A DNA stretch of 64,000 nucleotides from Bostrychus sinensis (Eukaryota; Chordata; Actinopteri; Gobiiformes; Eleotridae), in NCBI GenBank assembly GCA_020698575.1, contig CM036243.1, forward strand, positions 41,499,554-41,563,553. The letters run 5' to 3'. The translations under genes were made by a program, and so were the position numbers. Below, one piece after another: positions 44,961 through 57,061 of this stretch (positions are counted from its first letter, which is position 1; each line of letters begins with the position of its first letter). The notes under the pieces are model-generated. The model was not told where the DNA came from and searched no databases. It worked only from the letters and a program-made list of their open reading frames with translations.

Positions 44961-45604
44961 TTCCCTGTGGACTCCTCTGAAGGGAACAGAGCAGAGGAGG
45001 AGAAGAAGTGACACACATTCACATTTAGATTAAAATGTGGTGGACTCTCAGACCTGCTGAAACTGTCCAGGAGGAGGAGACTGGGACCTGTGCGCTCCAT
45101 AAATCCACAAATCCAGGCCTAGACCTTGTGCCTTTGACTTTTTAATTCACTTTTTTCTGTCTAATACATAACTAAGACTTTTTTGTCCTTATTTTGTGAA
45201 AGCGCTCTCTGCTCTGCAAACCCTCACTTTAAATGTTCCTCATTTCTCCTCCAAACTTTTCACACAGGCCCCAGACAAAAACACTGTGTTCTCCACAGAA
45301 AAACACACGTCCACACTGGATTCTGTGTCTAATGATACATTTTAATCTTCAGTGGAGGTGAACTGGTGTAAAAATGAGTCAGTGATCAGCTTTTGTCTCC
45401 AAACAAACCAGGACGCTCCTGTGTCAGTGCTGCAGACAGGAGTCAGAATGAGAGGGCAGACTGTGTTTCTGATCAGATGGAAGGATGAATCCAGGACATG
45501 AAAAATCAAAAGCTTCTGTGTGGAGAGAAAACTGTCAAATGTGTGAGACAGTAAATAAGGAATATCATTTAAGATCAGATCAAATAAGACTGAACTTTAT
45601 CAAC
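44961..45604. other. Non-coding stretch, nothing recognised
   Basis: Ordinary sequence between two LINE remnants. Confidence 0.45.
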
Positions 45605-46965
45605 ACCTAGGCCATGCCACACAGGTCTTCCTCAAGGCTCTAATCTTGGTCCAATTCTTTTTACTGTATATATTAATGGTTTACCTTCAGTGTGTGATAA
45701 TGTCAAAATACAAATGTATGCTGACGATACTATAATTTATACTAATGGTAAAAGCATGGCAGAAGCAGTGGCTAAATTGACAAAAGCTATGGAAAAAGTA
45801 GCTGTGTGGCTTCATGAGTCTTGTCTGACATTAAACATTGACAAAACGGCTACTGTGTCCTTTACCACGAGACAAAAAGATGTGGACTATCCCACTGTGA
45901 CAATAAATGGCAACAAAATTCAAAATGTCAGTGAGTACAAATACCTCGGGCTTTTATTAGATTCCTCTCTTAATTTCAAACATGTGAAGAAGAGAAGTAA
46001 AACCTTAAAATACAACCTGGCAACTTTTAAAAGCATAAGGAACTCGCTTTCTATAGAAGCAGCAAAAAGTTATTTAAATGCTATGATATTGCCACATTTC
46101 TCATATTGCATCTCAAGCTGGTCACAAGCAAACAAAACTACTTTGAAGCCTTTAGAATCCATTTATAAACACGCACTAAAAACTCTTGATAAAAAAACAC
46201 AGTTGTATCATCATTGCCACGTATTGGACAAATATAAATTGTTGAGCTTTGATCATTTTATTTCTTTTTCCCAAGTTCAAATGGTTTATAAGATTATCCA
46301 CAATCTGGCTCCGCCCCCCCTTGAAGAGTTCATTTATCTGACTTCAGAAGTAACTGCTAGAGTCACAAGAGCCACCAGCAGAGGACAATGCAGTATTCCT
46401 AAGTGAAAAACAAGCCTGGCCCAGTCTGCCTTCTCATACCAAGGGACAAAGCAATGGAACAGACTTCCCACTGAGCTGATAAATGAAAATAACTTTTACA
46501 CCTTCTCCAGAGAAGTGAAGAAGTGGTTCATTGAAACCCAGAGATGCACAAACTGATACCATGTTTTTAATTGATATGAACTAAGGTAATGTAAAGTAAG
46601 TTTGTTATAGATTCTTTAAAAATAACAATAATAACATTCATAATGATAATTATGAATTACCTGTATTTCTCTTGTGTAAACTGTAGATTGTAGTGCTAAA
46701 ATGATCAGTTTTATATTATATTGTAATTGTTATGTGAGCAGTCTCTGCTATGCAACACCATGACAAGGATGAAGGAGTGTGTGTCTGAGAGCTGGAGGAT
46801 GGATGAGTGTTTGTGCACTGTATAGAACGTCTCTTTTTCCTCTTCCCTTTAAAGGACTACAGATGGAAATTAGCTTCCAAGCTATAATCTGGTACAAGCA
46901 TCTTTGCCTTTTGGCATTATGTAACTGTACATTGTCCTGTTAAATAAATAAATACAAATACAATC
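45605..46965 (+). mobile_element. L2/CR1-type LINE, 5'-truncated, with 3' tail
   Basis: A reverse transcriptase fragment opens at GLPQGSNLGPILFTVYINGL (about 45627), has the catalytic YADDTIIY, then LTLNIDKTATVSF, VSEYKYLGLLLD and the C-terminal APPPLEEFIYLTS. An in-frame stop at 46404-46406 interrupts, and the frame continues (SLAQSAFSYQGTKQWNRLP ... WFIETQRCTN) to 46555. The 3' end is about 46965, at a TAAATAAATAAATA tail. Truncated and stop-bearing, so inactive. Confidence 0.9.
45690..46406 (+). pseudogene. LINE reverse transcriptase, palm to C-terminus
   Basis: 238 codons from the palm motif (MYADDT) through the thumb. SIEAAKSYLNAMILPHFSYC and LKPLESIYKHALKTLDKK are typical of fish L2/CR1-type LINEs. 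The open frame has no upstream fingers or endonuclease. Confidence 0.88.
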
Positions 46966-47396
46966 ATCACAGTTATATTCTACAAACACCAGGTCCACAC
47001 AGTGTTGTCTCTGTGTCAGCTCTTACTCAAGCTCTGGGCCATTTCCAAACTGAGATTCTGAAATAAAAGGATCACACAAATAGAGCTTGATAACTTTAAA
47101 CCCAAACAGCAGAGAACACACAGCTGATCTGTAGAGTTAATGTTCCACAGAGACCAAGATGAAGGAGGCTCAACCTGTGCAGGAGGAAGGACTGCATGTT
47201 AAAGCTGCCTTAAGGAAACAGCTGGAGAGGAGACATTTAAAGAAAGCACAGAGACTTAAAGCTGATTAAATGAGTGAGCTCTCCTAACAGCTGAGTGGGG
47301 ACATGTTACTCTGTTATTATCTGAACAATGTGACTCTGTAATATTCACAACCTGAGGATCTAAGACTGTTTGTGTGTGAACAAGGGACCACTGTAC
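46966..47396. repeat. Duplicated block, copy 1 (pair with 53924-54059 plus 56148-56420)
   Basis: From ATCATCACAGTTATATTCTA to about 47370, the block matches two separated pieces at 53.9 and 56.1 kb. This copy is uninterrupted and gives the pre-insertion site (CTTTAAAC) of the hAT element in the other copy. Confidence 0.9.
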
Positions 47397-48216
47397 TCTC
47401 CCTGTTCCAACAGACACAGAGCTGCTGTCATCTCTCATATTCACTTTTATGATTATTGTAAAGTCACATGACACTGAGCTGCTCTTTGAGCCTGGTCGGG
47501 CAGGTCAGGACGGCTGCAGCTCCTCCCTCCACAGCACTTCTTTTGAGAGCCACACACACGGGACAGACTCAGGAGGAGCAGCAGCTGAGGAGGAGCTCAC
47601 TGTGACAAGGGCCACGGCTTTGGGTCCAAACACACCGCTCCAGAGGGCCCCAGCTCCGGTGAGTTCACCTACCACTGATTTAAACTCAAGATTCAGGATT
47701 CAGGGATTTGTATGGTCAGAGTGGAAGCTAGGCTAAAGGCTAAAGTCAGCAGCTCTATGGTTTTCATGCCACAGAAGAGCACAGAGTTAGTGGTAAAAGT
47801 GGACAGAGCTACCTTTGATTACTTATTCTTTATCTGATACTAGATATTTGAGTTTATATTACTTATTGTGCTCTGATGAGCCATACACTGGAGTTATGGG
47901 AAAGAGCAGTGGGAGCTATAGGCTAAAGGCAGAAGTGAGCGTTTGTGAGCAGCAGAATGGTTTCATGGTAAGAAAGAGTTCCACAGAAGCAGAGTTTGCT
48001 TTGAGGATGTTTATGGAGAAGAACAGAGAAGGTCAGAGGGAGCTGTGCTGTCTTTGTAGATTTAATTTTATTTCTGTTTAATCCTTCACCAAATCGTCTG
48101 CAGGTTTTCTACTGTAGTTTGCTCTCAGGAGGATTTCTCTGGACTTAAATAAGACTTTTGTGTTTTGGACATGAGCCTAATATTGGTCTGATTTGTGTTT
48201 TTAATGACATATAAAA
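47397..48216 (+). repeat. 0.8-kb duplicated block, forward copy, with a 95-codon open frame
   Basis: Inverted partner of 12966-13784. The open frame at 47449-47736 (ELLFEPGRAGQDGCSSS, then GGAAAEEELTVTRATALGP) is identical in translation to that in the other copy, and a donor-like CCG|GTGAGTT lies near 47659. It looks like a captured exon or part of an unclassified element. No family is recognised, and the downstream frame (from 47815) differs between the two copies. Confidence 0.85.
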
Positions 48217-50040
48217 GGCTGTAGACTAAACCCAGCTTTGTGATCATGTGAGACAGTTCACTGTAAGCTCTTGTTGAGTCTTGAGTCTCTCCCGTTCAGA
48301 CTCTGACCTCAGATAAACTTGTGTAAAACAATAAAAGCTTATAGTTTTATGGGTGTGTTTACAGTGAAGACGCTGGACTGTGATCCTCCAGAGGCTGATA
48401 AAGGTTAATAATTCATATTCATTATTGGGCCTCGTTAGGAAACAGCTCACATTTGAATCTGTGCATGAACTGTTTCCATGATGCTGTGGGCAGTGGGTTT
48501 ATCCATCCAGGTTAGAGGGAAAAAAGGGAAAACAGTTAGACACATAAAGACAGAAACGTACACAGGACCAGAGTCAGGATCCAAGTCCACAGGCAGACTC
48601 CAGAGTCCAGTTGCAGGACAGGTCCAGACAGCATCAGTGGATGGAATAGTGTCAGGATTTTATTTCACTGTCTCCTCTTTCTGTTTAAACCCTGCTCTGA
48701 TGAACCCACATTAATCTGAACTCTTTTGTAGACTGACAGTGTCCTCTCTGTTATTATAACGTGCTGTTCTGATCCGTCCTTTATCTCCTCTAACTGCCTT
48801 CCTGATCCTCTTGTTCAGCCTGTGAGCCTCCACAGCCTTGATGGCTCCTCGCAGCAGCAGCACACATCTACAGAGAACACTCCACTCTCTCCAGCCATAC
48901 AACATCTGCTGTAGTTTGATTCTGCTCAGTGCTTCACTCTGCAGCCCCCTCCTGCACCTCCTCAGATCAGTGGGGACTTCAGGTTAGGTGTGGTTCAAGA
49001 GTAGAGCTGTTGTCTTATAGATACAAGGAAATGTTTTTGATGTAGGCTCCATGATTCTTTATTTAAACAGTAAAAGACAGGAACAACAAAGAGGCCAAAA
49101 CCAAATAAAGGTCTTTGTTGAGACTTGGATATTTTGTTTTGTCTAAGTCTGGTATCTTGTGTAATTGTCTAAAATAATGCTGCAGCATGTGAGTAGATAA
49201 TAAATAATTGCCTTTATTGCCATTGTCCAACCCTTTCATTGGTATTGCAGAAAAGAAAAAAAATCTCAGTTATATTTTATACTTTAATATCATACAGTTT
49301 AAATGTTAATTAATTTACAACACAGTCCTGCACTGGAGTCGCAGTCTGTAAGTCTTCAGTCTCATTTCACTGTGGACAGGCTCCAGAAAACACTTCAGCA
49401 AACCTACTCAGCTCACAGTCTGGGGACAAAAGTGGCCTGAGTGAAATCTGATCCAGCCATGGCAGATCTGTAAAACATCTATATTTATATACATCTATAT
49501 AGACAAATCTAACGCGGCACACCCACGCTCTCTCATAGACCCCAGCATAGTCGTCTGTGTGAGGAGAGACTGGGCAAGAAAGTTAACACAGCAAGGCTTT
49601 TCCCCGTGTGTTGACTGCAGCTGGAGTTGGAAGCTGCCATCTTTGTCCCACTGAGGCGTATTTTTTTGCCGCGGTGCGTTGGCCTTTACAGTGCACAGTT
49701 TTGTAATTTTGTAATTTGCCCCGTGAGCTGAATAGCCCTGCACTAAAGGCTACCAAAACCTTTGTATGGACGTCTGAATTATGTTGTATATTGCTTTTAC
49801 AAAAACACAGCTGAGATAATGTAAAAAATCTTTTGTGCACAGCTGTGGGGACCTGCTTTAGTTTGCAGCTCTAACTTGTTTCAGCTGCGTCTCTGCTTTG
49901 CCTGACGTCCAGCTGCTCCTGGCCCTGCATCCTCACCGCGAGACACAAACTCAAATACAAACTAGTTTTACAAAAAACTCAAAGAAAGCATTCAATGTCC
50001 TTTTTTCTTTGGAAACCACAACAAGGCTCTGTGCTGCCTC
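48217..50040. other. Non-coding stretch, nothing recognised
   Basis: Short open frames on both strands without family features. 48730-48960 resembles non-coding or decayed element sequence. Confidence 0.4.
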
Positions 50041-50275
50041 TGCTGAGCAGCAAAACAAAACAAAGTTTATTTCTATAGCACTTTACAACAACACAAGGAA
50101 GACCAAAGTGCTTTACATAAAAAACAATAAAATTACAAATGTTTAATCAAAACTATAAAATTCATAAAACAATAAGACACAACACACAGTAACAGAGTGA
50201 ACCAAAGACTTGAAGCCTAAGTGTTAAAAGCCGGTCTAAACAAGTGAGTTTTTAGCTGAGCTGAGTTGAAAAAAA
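50041..50275 (-). repeat. Dispersed fish repeat (LINE 3'-end type)
   Basis: AAGTTTATTTCTATAGCACT ... CAAAGTGCTTTACATAAAA is a phrase seen in many fish dispersed repeats, usually a retroelement 3' region read in reverse. Family not assigned. Confidence 0.5.
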
Positions 50276-50865
50276 GAGGAAAAGAAACCAAAAAGGTAGT
50301 TTATATTTTTAAAATTGTCTTCTATTTATAACAATATTTTTTTTGTTGGTTCTAGAAAAACTTTTTCATTCTATTTTTATTTTTTATTATTGTTTCTTTG
50401 CCTTGAGTTTTAAGTTTGCATTTTTTTTCACCATACTGTGTATATTATTTTGTTAAGTTCAGAATGTCCCTAAGTTGACTCCATACAAAGCTCGTCCTAA
50501 AGACTTGGACACAGTGGGATAATAATCGAGTGTCAGGGCTGGACAGATTTAAGTTGAGGTAAAAGAAAAATCAGGCTGCCTCTGCTGACGGCGGTCGGGC
50601 GTTGGGTTGGTGTTTCCCAGACTGCAAGAAAAGTTTTTGAAAACATACAAGAATAATTTAAATGTTATAGTTTCTCATATTTCATGTCTAAAAAGTTGCC
50701 ACAGGTTTCACTAAGTTGCTTTGATATATAACATTAGTTTTTCTGTAGTTTCAACAAATGAGTAAATAATAATGTTCCTTTTTTGCCCGAAAAAACTGCA
50801 ATCCAATCTGTTTTTGTCCTTAATGAGAAAACGTGGAAATTAGGGAAGATTTGGATGCTTTGGGA

Positions 50866-51700
50866 ACTGTGTCTCATGAAGCACAGAGAAGTGAATAAAC
50901 TCCTGTGTAGTGACGTCAGAGGCTGGAGGTTTAGGACGTGCTTTATGTTCTACAGCAATAAACAGGAGAGGAAGAACTCAATTAAATGCTCACTCATACA
51001 ATTAGCTCACTTCATGGATTTTAAAGATATGTTCCAATAAACTGCTTTAAAAATCAAAGCAAGTTTGTGTAAAGTCCACTAAGTCCTTGTGTTCCACGTT
51101 GTTCATGTTAAAGCCTTTAAGTGCTGAGATTGGTGTGTGCAGGGCTTATAGTGCATTTGTATTAAAAAAAAAGAAAAACTGTTGGTTGAAATGTTCATCT
51201 GGCTTTAACACTGTGTTTATTGTTTGTGAGTAAAAAACTGTGTATTTCTGGATTTATTTTTGAATGAGGCTTGGTCCTTGAAATGTTTTTTTTTTTTTTT
51301 TTTGTCTTGAGTTTGTCACAGGTTTTGCATTTTTGTGTTAAAAAATACAATATAAAGGGAAAGAAATGGAGAATGTGTGACTGGTTTATTTCCTCTGTGT
51401 TATGCACATTAGTATTATTAATAATGTTTAGTATTATTATTAATAATGTTTGAACAGTAATGTGTCGATCCATCTGGCCCTCACACATCTTTAATTTTCT
51501 AATTTGGCCCCTCTGCAAATGGAGTTAGATAGCCCTGGTTTAGGACATCAGCCCGTCTCAGATTATTACTGGGACAGTGTTTCATTCGTACAGGCATCAA
51601 CACAAAGTATTAAAAAAAGATGCTGTCACTAATACAACCTAATGCCAGAAACAGTTCCTCTGTGGGATGCCTTGGACGGGCGTCTTTGGTGCTGGTTCAG
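50866..51700 (+). repeat. Relic of an NLR gene 3' region (mosaic)
   Basis: 50866-51085 matches intron 13 of the NLR gene (19765-19993). 51088-51212 matches 32385-32510. 51215-51440 resembles 25740-25985, and 51450-51700 resembles 26510-26700 without the MITE. The LRR, B30.2 exon and minisatellite are missing between them. It is best read as the decayed end of another NLR unit. Confidence 0.8.
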
Positions 51701-52025
51701 AACATAGCCATAAGACCACAGCACAGTCAGGTCCCACTCACCCCACCGGCGGTGAGCGTGGCCACCGAGTCCTGTGTGAAAGTGGCTTTACACAGCGCTC
51801 AGACACAGACAGGTAGATTACAAACTCTGCCACAGAGAAGTCTAGTTATCTTTTCATAGAGCTTATATACTAAGTCAGACCTGATGAACGTTTGTGTGTC
51901 GTTGCACACAGAGCCTACCTGTTCTTCAGAGTGACTATAAAGGAGGTGTTGGTGAATGAATCCCAAACTTGTGACCTCTGAGGACTGTAAATTTAGGTAC
52001 TGATTTAAATCCGCAATCTCCCCAG
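51701..52025. other. Non-coding stretch, nothing recognised
   Basis: No features beyond short chance open frames. Confidence 0.4.
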
Positions 52026-53070
52026 GTTGTTGGGCCAGAACGAATGACCATACGTCAGTTCACACTCATGCCACTCATTTATTGATGTTTATGTGATTGA
52101 TCAGGTAGTTGCTCATGGTTGCTATAAGAACAGAAATGAAACACTATGAGTAATCAATGACATAATACAATAATAATCATATCTAATCTAACTATAAACA
52201 TACTTCAAATACGTAAATACAAACATAGGAAAGGAAAAGAAATACTGTATATATATGAGCCTTTACAATTCCAATAGCACAATGAAAGACAGCTATGACT
52301 GCACATTCTCGTCAAAATATCAAAATTCAAAATTGAATGCACCATCAGCCGGAACAGAGCGCAGGGATAGTTAAATGTTACGACAGTCATTGAATACATC
52401 ACCAACACAGCTAATGCAACGGTGATGCAAACAGTAAAAAACTCGACTAACTAAGACCAAAAACACATTGAAAGAAGTAAATATAATACTGAGCATTAAT
52501 ACACTGTTGAAAAAACACAATTCCCACCAATTTAACTATTTTCTAAGGCACCTAACTTTGAGTGGTTTACCGAATAGACCACACATCAATAATAACTAAC
52601 AAACACGTGTGACAGATAAACTTACATTCTCATGGTCACATGAACACAAGCGAGGAAATGTCCAAGGACAATGTGACTCCAGGTTGTGGAATGAAGTGAG
52701 TCCCAAGGAAGGCTACCTGCTAACTGAGGGCAAGCAGGGGATGCTCTGGTGAAAGGTGGCTTCTGATCGGTTGAAAGTTGGGGTTCACGCCCATTGGGGA
52801 GAAAACAACTATTATGGGATGGCGGAAAGAAACTATTATGGGATAGTGGAAAGAAACTATTATGGGATAGTGGTACCTTTACAGTGTTCAGGAATAATTA
52901 AACCAGCAAACTATAAAATAACAAATAAACTAATACAGAGCAGACAGACACATATAAACCTTGTGAACAGTGACAGCTGCCCCCAAACTTCTAATTAAAC
53001 ACTCCTCTGTTTAAAACTGCTGCTGTGTGGTGCTGTTTGTAAAATGGCTGCTTGGTGTCGCAAATGACGT
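52026..53070. mobile_element. Possible solo LTR (unproven)
   Basis: A block starting TGTTGGGCCAGAACGAATGA and ending GACGTTACA has TG...CA ends. It contains a 24-bp tandem repeat (AACTATTATGGGATAGTGGA, three copies at about 52807-52876), like enhancer repeats in LTRs. No partner LTR or internal coding region is here, and clean target repeats are not visible. Confidence 0.3.
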
Positions 53071-53475
53071 TACATTTCTCTCCCTCAGGAAATAACTTCT
53101 CAATGTGCGATGTTCGCATTACCACTGTTTAGTCAGCCTGTATTTTAAAAGTGTAGAGGAAGTTTATTTTGACACTTGGTGCCTGTTTCCTGAGTTTCCT
53201 GGCTGTAGCTCTGTAGATCACTGCAAAGCCGCTCCAAAAACAGAACTCCAACAGATCTTTAGTGGAGCGGCGAGTAGTTGCTTTGCCATCAGCAGTGTGT
53301 AAACTGTCAGACTGATTAAACAGAAAGCAGTTCAAAAACAGCTGACGTGACGCTGACGTTCTGCACTGTGGCTGTTTTTTGTGTAAATTAGGGCTTAGAT
53401 TGATGTGAAATTTGAAATTGGTTTGAAATCCTCTGATAAATGACAAAGTGAGTTAGAAAAGGCTCCATAATAAAC

Positions 53476-53541
53476 TACTACTACTACTACTACTACTGTT
53501 ACCACTACTACTACTACTGCTACTACTACTATTACTACTAA
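53476..53541. repeat. (CTA)n microsatellite
   Basis: Mostly CTA triplets with a few interruptions (GTTACCA, CTG, TTA). Confidence 0.95.
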
Positions 53542-54059
53542 AATGAGACTTTTTTATTTTTGATAATTTATTATGTGTTTATTGAGTGACTGTTAAAAAA
53601 ATTTGATAAAAGATTCAACAAAATTACATTATCAGATCTTAAGAATGGCAATTCCTTCACAGAGTGGTGTCACGAACAGGAGCAATAGAAATGGATCCTG
53701 TTGGTGACGCCATTCTGCCATCTCATTCAGTTTTTACATGAATTCATAACTACAGGTAAAAATAATTAGGGTATAATTAACTTCTATTATTACTCACAAC
53801 AAAGGCACCTATCCTGGACAATAAACACTGCACATTTAGAATGAACGCTCCACACAGACTTTATAATTTACACATCATAAACAAACCTTTCTGCAGCAGT
53901 TTGTTCTCTCTGCTCCCTCAGTCATCACAGTTATATTCTACAAACACCAGGTCCACACAGTGTTGTCTCTGTGTCAGCTCTTACTCAAGCTCTGGGCCAT
54001 TTCCAAACTGAGATTCTGAAATAAAAGGATCACACAAATAGAGCTTGATAACTTTAAAG

Positions 54060-56147
54060 TAGTGATGGGCAGATGATACCTCAGTGGTGTATCACACCTT
54101 CCCCTTATTGTGTCGACACTGTATCGCGCTGTGTTTGTTTGTGTATGGGTTCCATCTAGTGGTTTAAAAAATGTACTGCAGCTATATTACAAAAGAAACA
54201 CATTGTAATGAGTTTGCATAACTAAGTGCAAGATACTACTTTTCCACATGTGAACATAACAATTGGGCCTATGTTTATTTATTTATTTAAACGGGACAAT
54301 GCATGTTAATGAACAGACAGGCATATATAGCATGAATGTAAACATACCGGATTCTAGCAAGAATGCTAATTTCCATCCGTTGTCCCAAGGGTTGAGGGAA
54401 ATAGGAGAATGTCATACAGCACATTGAACATGAATCTAATTATATACTATAAAAATATATCTAAAACCCCTTTTAGTACATATATCGTGACCACCCATTA
54501 TTACCATAAGTGTACCAGCACTCACTTCGTCCATACAGATTATTTTTTTTTATTTTTATTTAACCTTTATTTAACCAGGAAAGTCCCGTTGAGATTAACA
54601 ATCTCTTATTCAAGGGAGTCCGGACCAAGACAGCAGCACAGGTCAACAACAGCCAAATACATGACACACAATTAACAATCATAATAGGGAGTTAGCTAAA
54701 AACATCTACAAACCATAAATTATGGGGCCACACAGAAGTTAAATTCAATATACTACATTACATACATTATATACACACGTTCTAGTATATATACACCTGC
54801 ACTACATTATATACACAAGTTAAATTCAATATACTACATTACATACATTATATACACACCCCTGCACTACATTATATACACACCTTCTAGTATATATACA
54901 CCTGCCCACCCGTTATTATCATAGTGTACCAGCACTCACACATATCCACACACATTCGGGGCCATTTACAGATTCATTCAATATATATATTACAATTTCT
55001 GTATTACATTATGAATGCATTGAGTGCATTTCTGATTTGACCAAAGCCAGCTTTTCAATTGGGCTTTAAATGAGTTATATGTGGAGCATTCTCTTATTGT
55101 TTGAGGAAGACTGTTTCATATCTTTTCACCTCAGACTGAAAGTACATCCTGACCAAAAGAGGTGCGCCTGTATGGAACTATTACATCACCTCTGGTGGTG
55201 GCCCTCGTATGTTCAATAATCTCTGTGATAAAGAGAAATCAGAGTGAATATTCTTGTGACACATTTTGCGTGTGTCATGAGTGATTGTGAACGTTTTTAC
55301 ACATTGTGCTTGTAACAATAGGCGCGTTCGAGATGAGCCAGACTTCAGTTTGGATCAGTGTCGGTCTGTGGCAGTGCTCAGGATAGATTTGTGTGCGACT
55401 TGTTCCCGACTTGCTCTGATGCCACAAGTGCGACGGTCACTGTGAGATCTAAACCAGACCAGCGCCTGAGCCCCCTGCAGGGCATCAGGAGCAACTGCGG
55501 AGGCTGCTTGGCTCAGTGCATGATGGGAAAACGCCCACCTGTCAGCAGTGAACAGGTGATGGATCTGAGTTCAGTGCTGATCAGAAACGTAACGCACGAC
55601 ACTTCACTGCCCTCCTCTTTTTTGTAAAATACAGACTTCACAGTTCCAGTTTTGACCTGAATAAACTTTGTGCCCTGCTGCTCAGTGTGAAGTGGAGTAT
55701 TATTAAAGAGATTGTGCACAGTATCTGCTGTTATAGGAGGCTGTTTAATTTTTATAATGTGTAAACTTAGACATAAACAGACTGTGGCCATGCCATAGAC
55801 AGAAAAGTTCTTACAATTCAGTTTAATGCATTTATTTGCAAAATCACATCCAGCACACGCGAGAAGTGGATTTCGTGCGTGATCTGAGCCACAAACTGTC
55901 CCACTTCAGTACAGGAGGATTTCCCCTCCTCCTGCTGCGGCCGTGCACTCTCGTTCACAATCCAGGCTCAGTTCATCTGGAACGAGCCTAATGACACGAG
56001 ATACACTGTGATACAATACGACACAGTCACTGTGTCGGTCACGTGACTTTTCTTAAAGTGATACACTCAGTGACACAGCTCGGCTGAGGCATTGCTTTCA
56101 GCGCATGATGCGTGTATCGGTGCCTGGGCTCGTTTAGACCAACACTA
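54060..56147. mobile_element. Non-autonomous hAT element, 2088 bp
   Basis: Ends TAGTGATGGG and, inward from 56147, TAGTGTTGGT. Flanking 8-bp repeats are CTTTAAAG (54052-54059) and CTTCAAAC (56148-56155), and the intact locus at 47 kb reads CTTTAAAC. End sequence and 8-bp duplication are diagnostic of hAT. No transposase frame. It contains a nested MITE, short tandem TATATACAC repeats (54760-54910), and the common fish phrase TTTAACCAGGAAAGTCCC. Confidence 0.88.
55321..55988. mobile_element. Nested MITE with TA target repeats
   Basis: Inverted ends GGCGCGTTCGAGATGA (55321) and, inward from 55988, GGCTCGTTCCAGATGA are flanked by TA on both sides (55319-55320, 55989-55990). It lies within the hAT element, so it is younger. 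Superfamily not settled. The interior is GC-richer and unrelated to the host element. Confidence 0.75.
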
Positions 56148-56689
56148 CTTCAAACCCAAACAGCAGAGGACACACAGCTGATCTGTAGAGTTAATGTTCC
56201 ACAGAGACCGAGATGAAGGAGGCTCAACCTGTGCAGGAGGAAGGACTGCATGTTAAAGCTGCCTTAAGGAAACAGCTGGAGAGGAGACATTTAAAGAAAG
56301 CACAGAGACTTAAAGCTGATTAAATGAGTGAGCTCTCCTAACAGCTGAGTGGGGACATGTTACTCTGTTATTATCTGAACAATGTGACTCTGTAATATTC
56401 ACAACCTGAGGATCTAAGACACTGTATTTATTTGCTATATCACCTGTCTACACACATTAAAAACTCAGTTACAGGCTATTATCACATCAGACCTTTTACT
56501 TCTACTTGAGTAATATTATTTAGAGTAACAATACTCTCACATGAGCAAAATTTGTACTTCTCTTTCCAAGTTTGCTGTGTTCAGGTTAAAGAGAGGAAGC
56601 AAAAAGCTGTTTCTGTCTCAACTTACAGACACACACACTTTTACTGATACTGCAAACTCCAAGAAGAGTGATTCACAGCGACATCCCAA

Positions 56690-57061
56690 GAATATTGGAA
56701 TAGAAGAATAATATAACTTAAACAGTTTTGTAAAGAGGAATGGTCCAAAATTCCTCCTGAGCTGTGCAGCTCTGATCTTCACTACAGAAAACGCTTGGTT
56801 GAGGTTATTGCTGCCAAAGGAGGATCAACCGCTTATTAAATCCAAAGGTTCCAATACTTTTTCTACCCTGTACTGTGAATGTTTACATAAATGCTCAATA
56901 AAAACATAAAAAGTCATTTTTTGCAGCATTAGTGTAAGCAGACTGTGTTTGTTTATTGTTGTGACTTAGATGAAGATCAGTTCACATTTTATGACCAAAT
57001 CATGCAGAAATTCAAGTATTTCCAAGAGGTCCCAATACTTTTTCTTTCAACTGTACTGTAA
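56690..57061 (+). mobile_element. Tc1/mariner transposase C-terminal remnant
   Basis: 56732-56839 encodes KEEWSKIPPELC, then YRKRLVEVIAAKGGSTAY and stop, the standard C-terminus of fish Tc1-like transposases (EEW.KIP...C.......RL..VIAAKG..T.Y). CCAATACTTTTTC phrases and CTGTACTGTA near 57050 match a Tc1-type end. The catalytic domain is absent. Confidence 0.85.

Larger units (their letters stand above)
53924..56420. repeat. Duplicated block, copy 2, split by a hAT insertion
   Basis: 53924-54059 and 56148-56420 together match 46966-47370. The break coincides exactly with the hAT element. Confidence 0.9.

Noticed and set aside
52756..52998. 80-codon frame with repeated NYYGI motifs
   Set aside because: The repetition is the 24-bp tandem repeat; no family features, and it lies in a probable LTR-like block.
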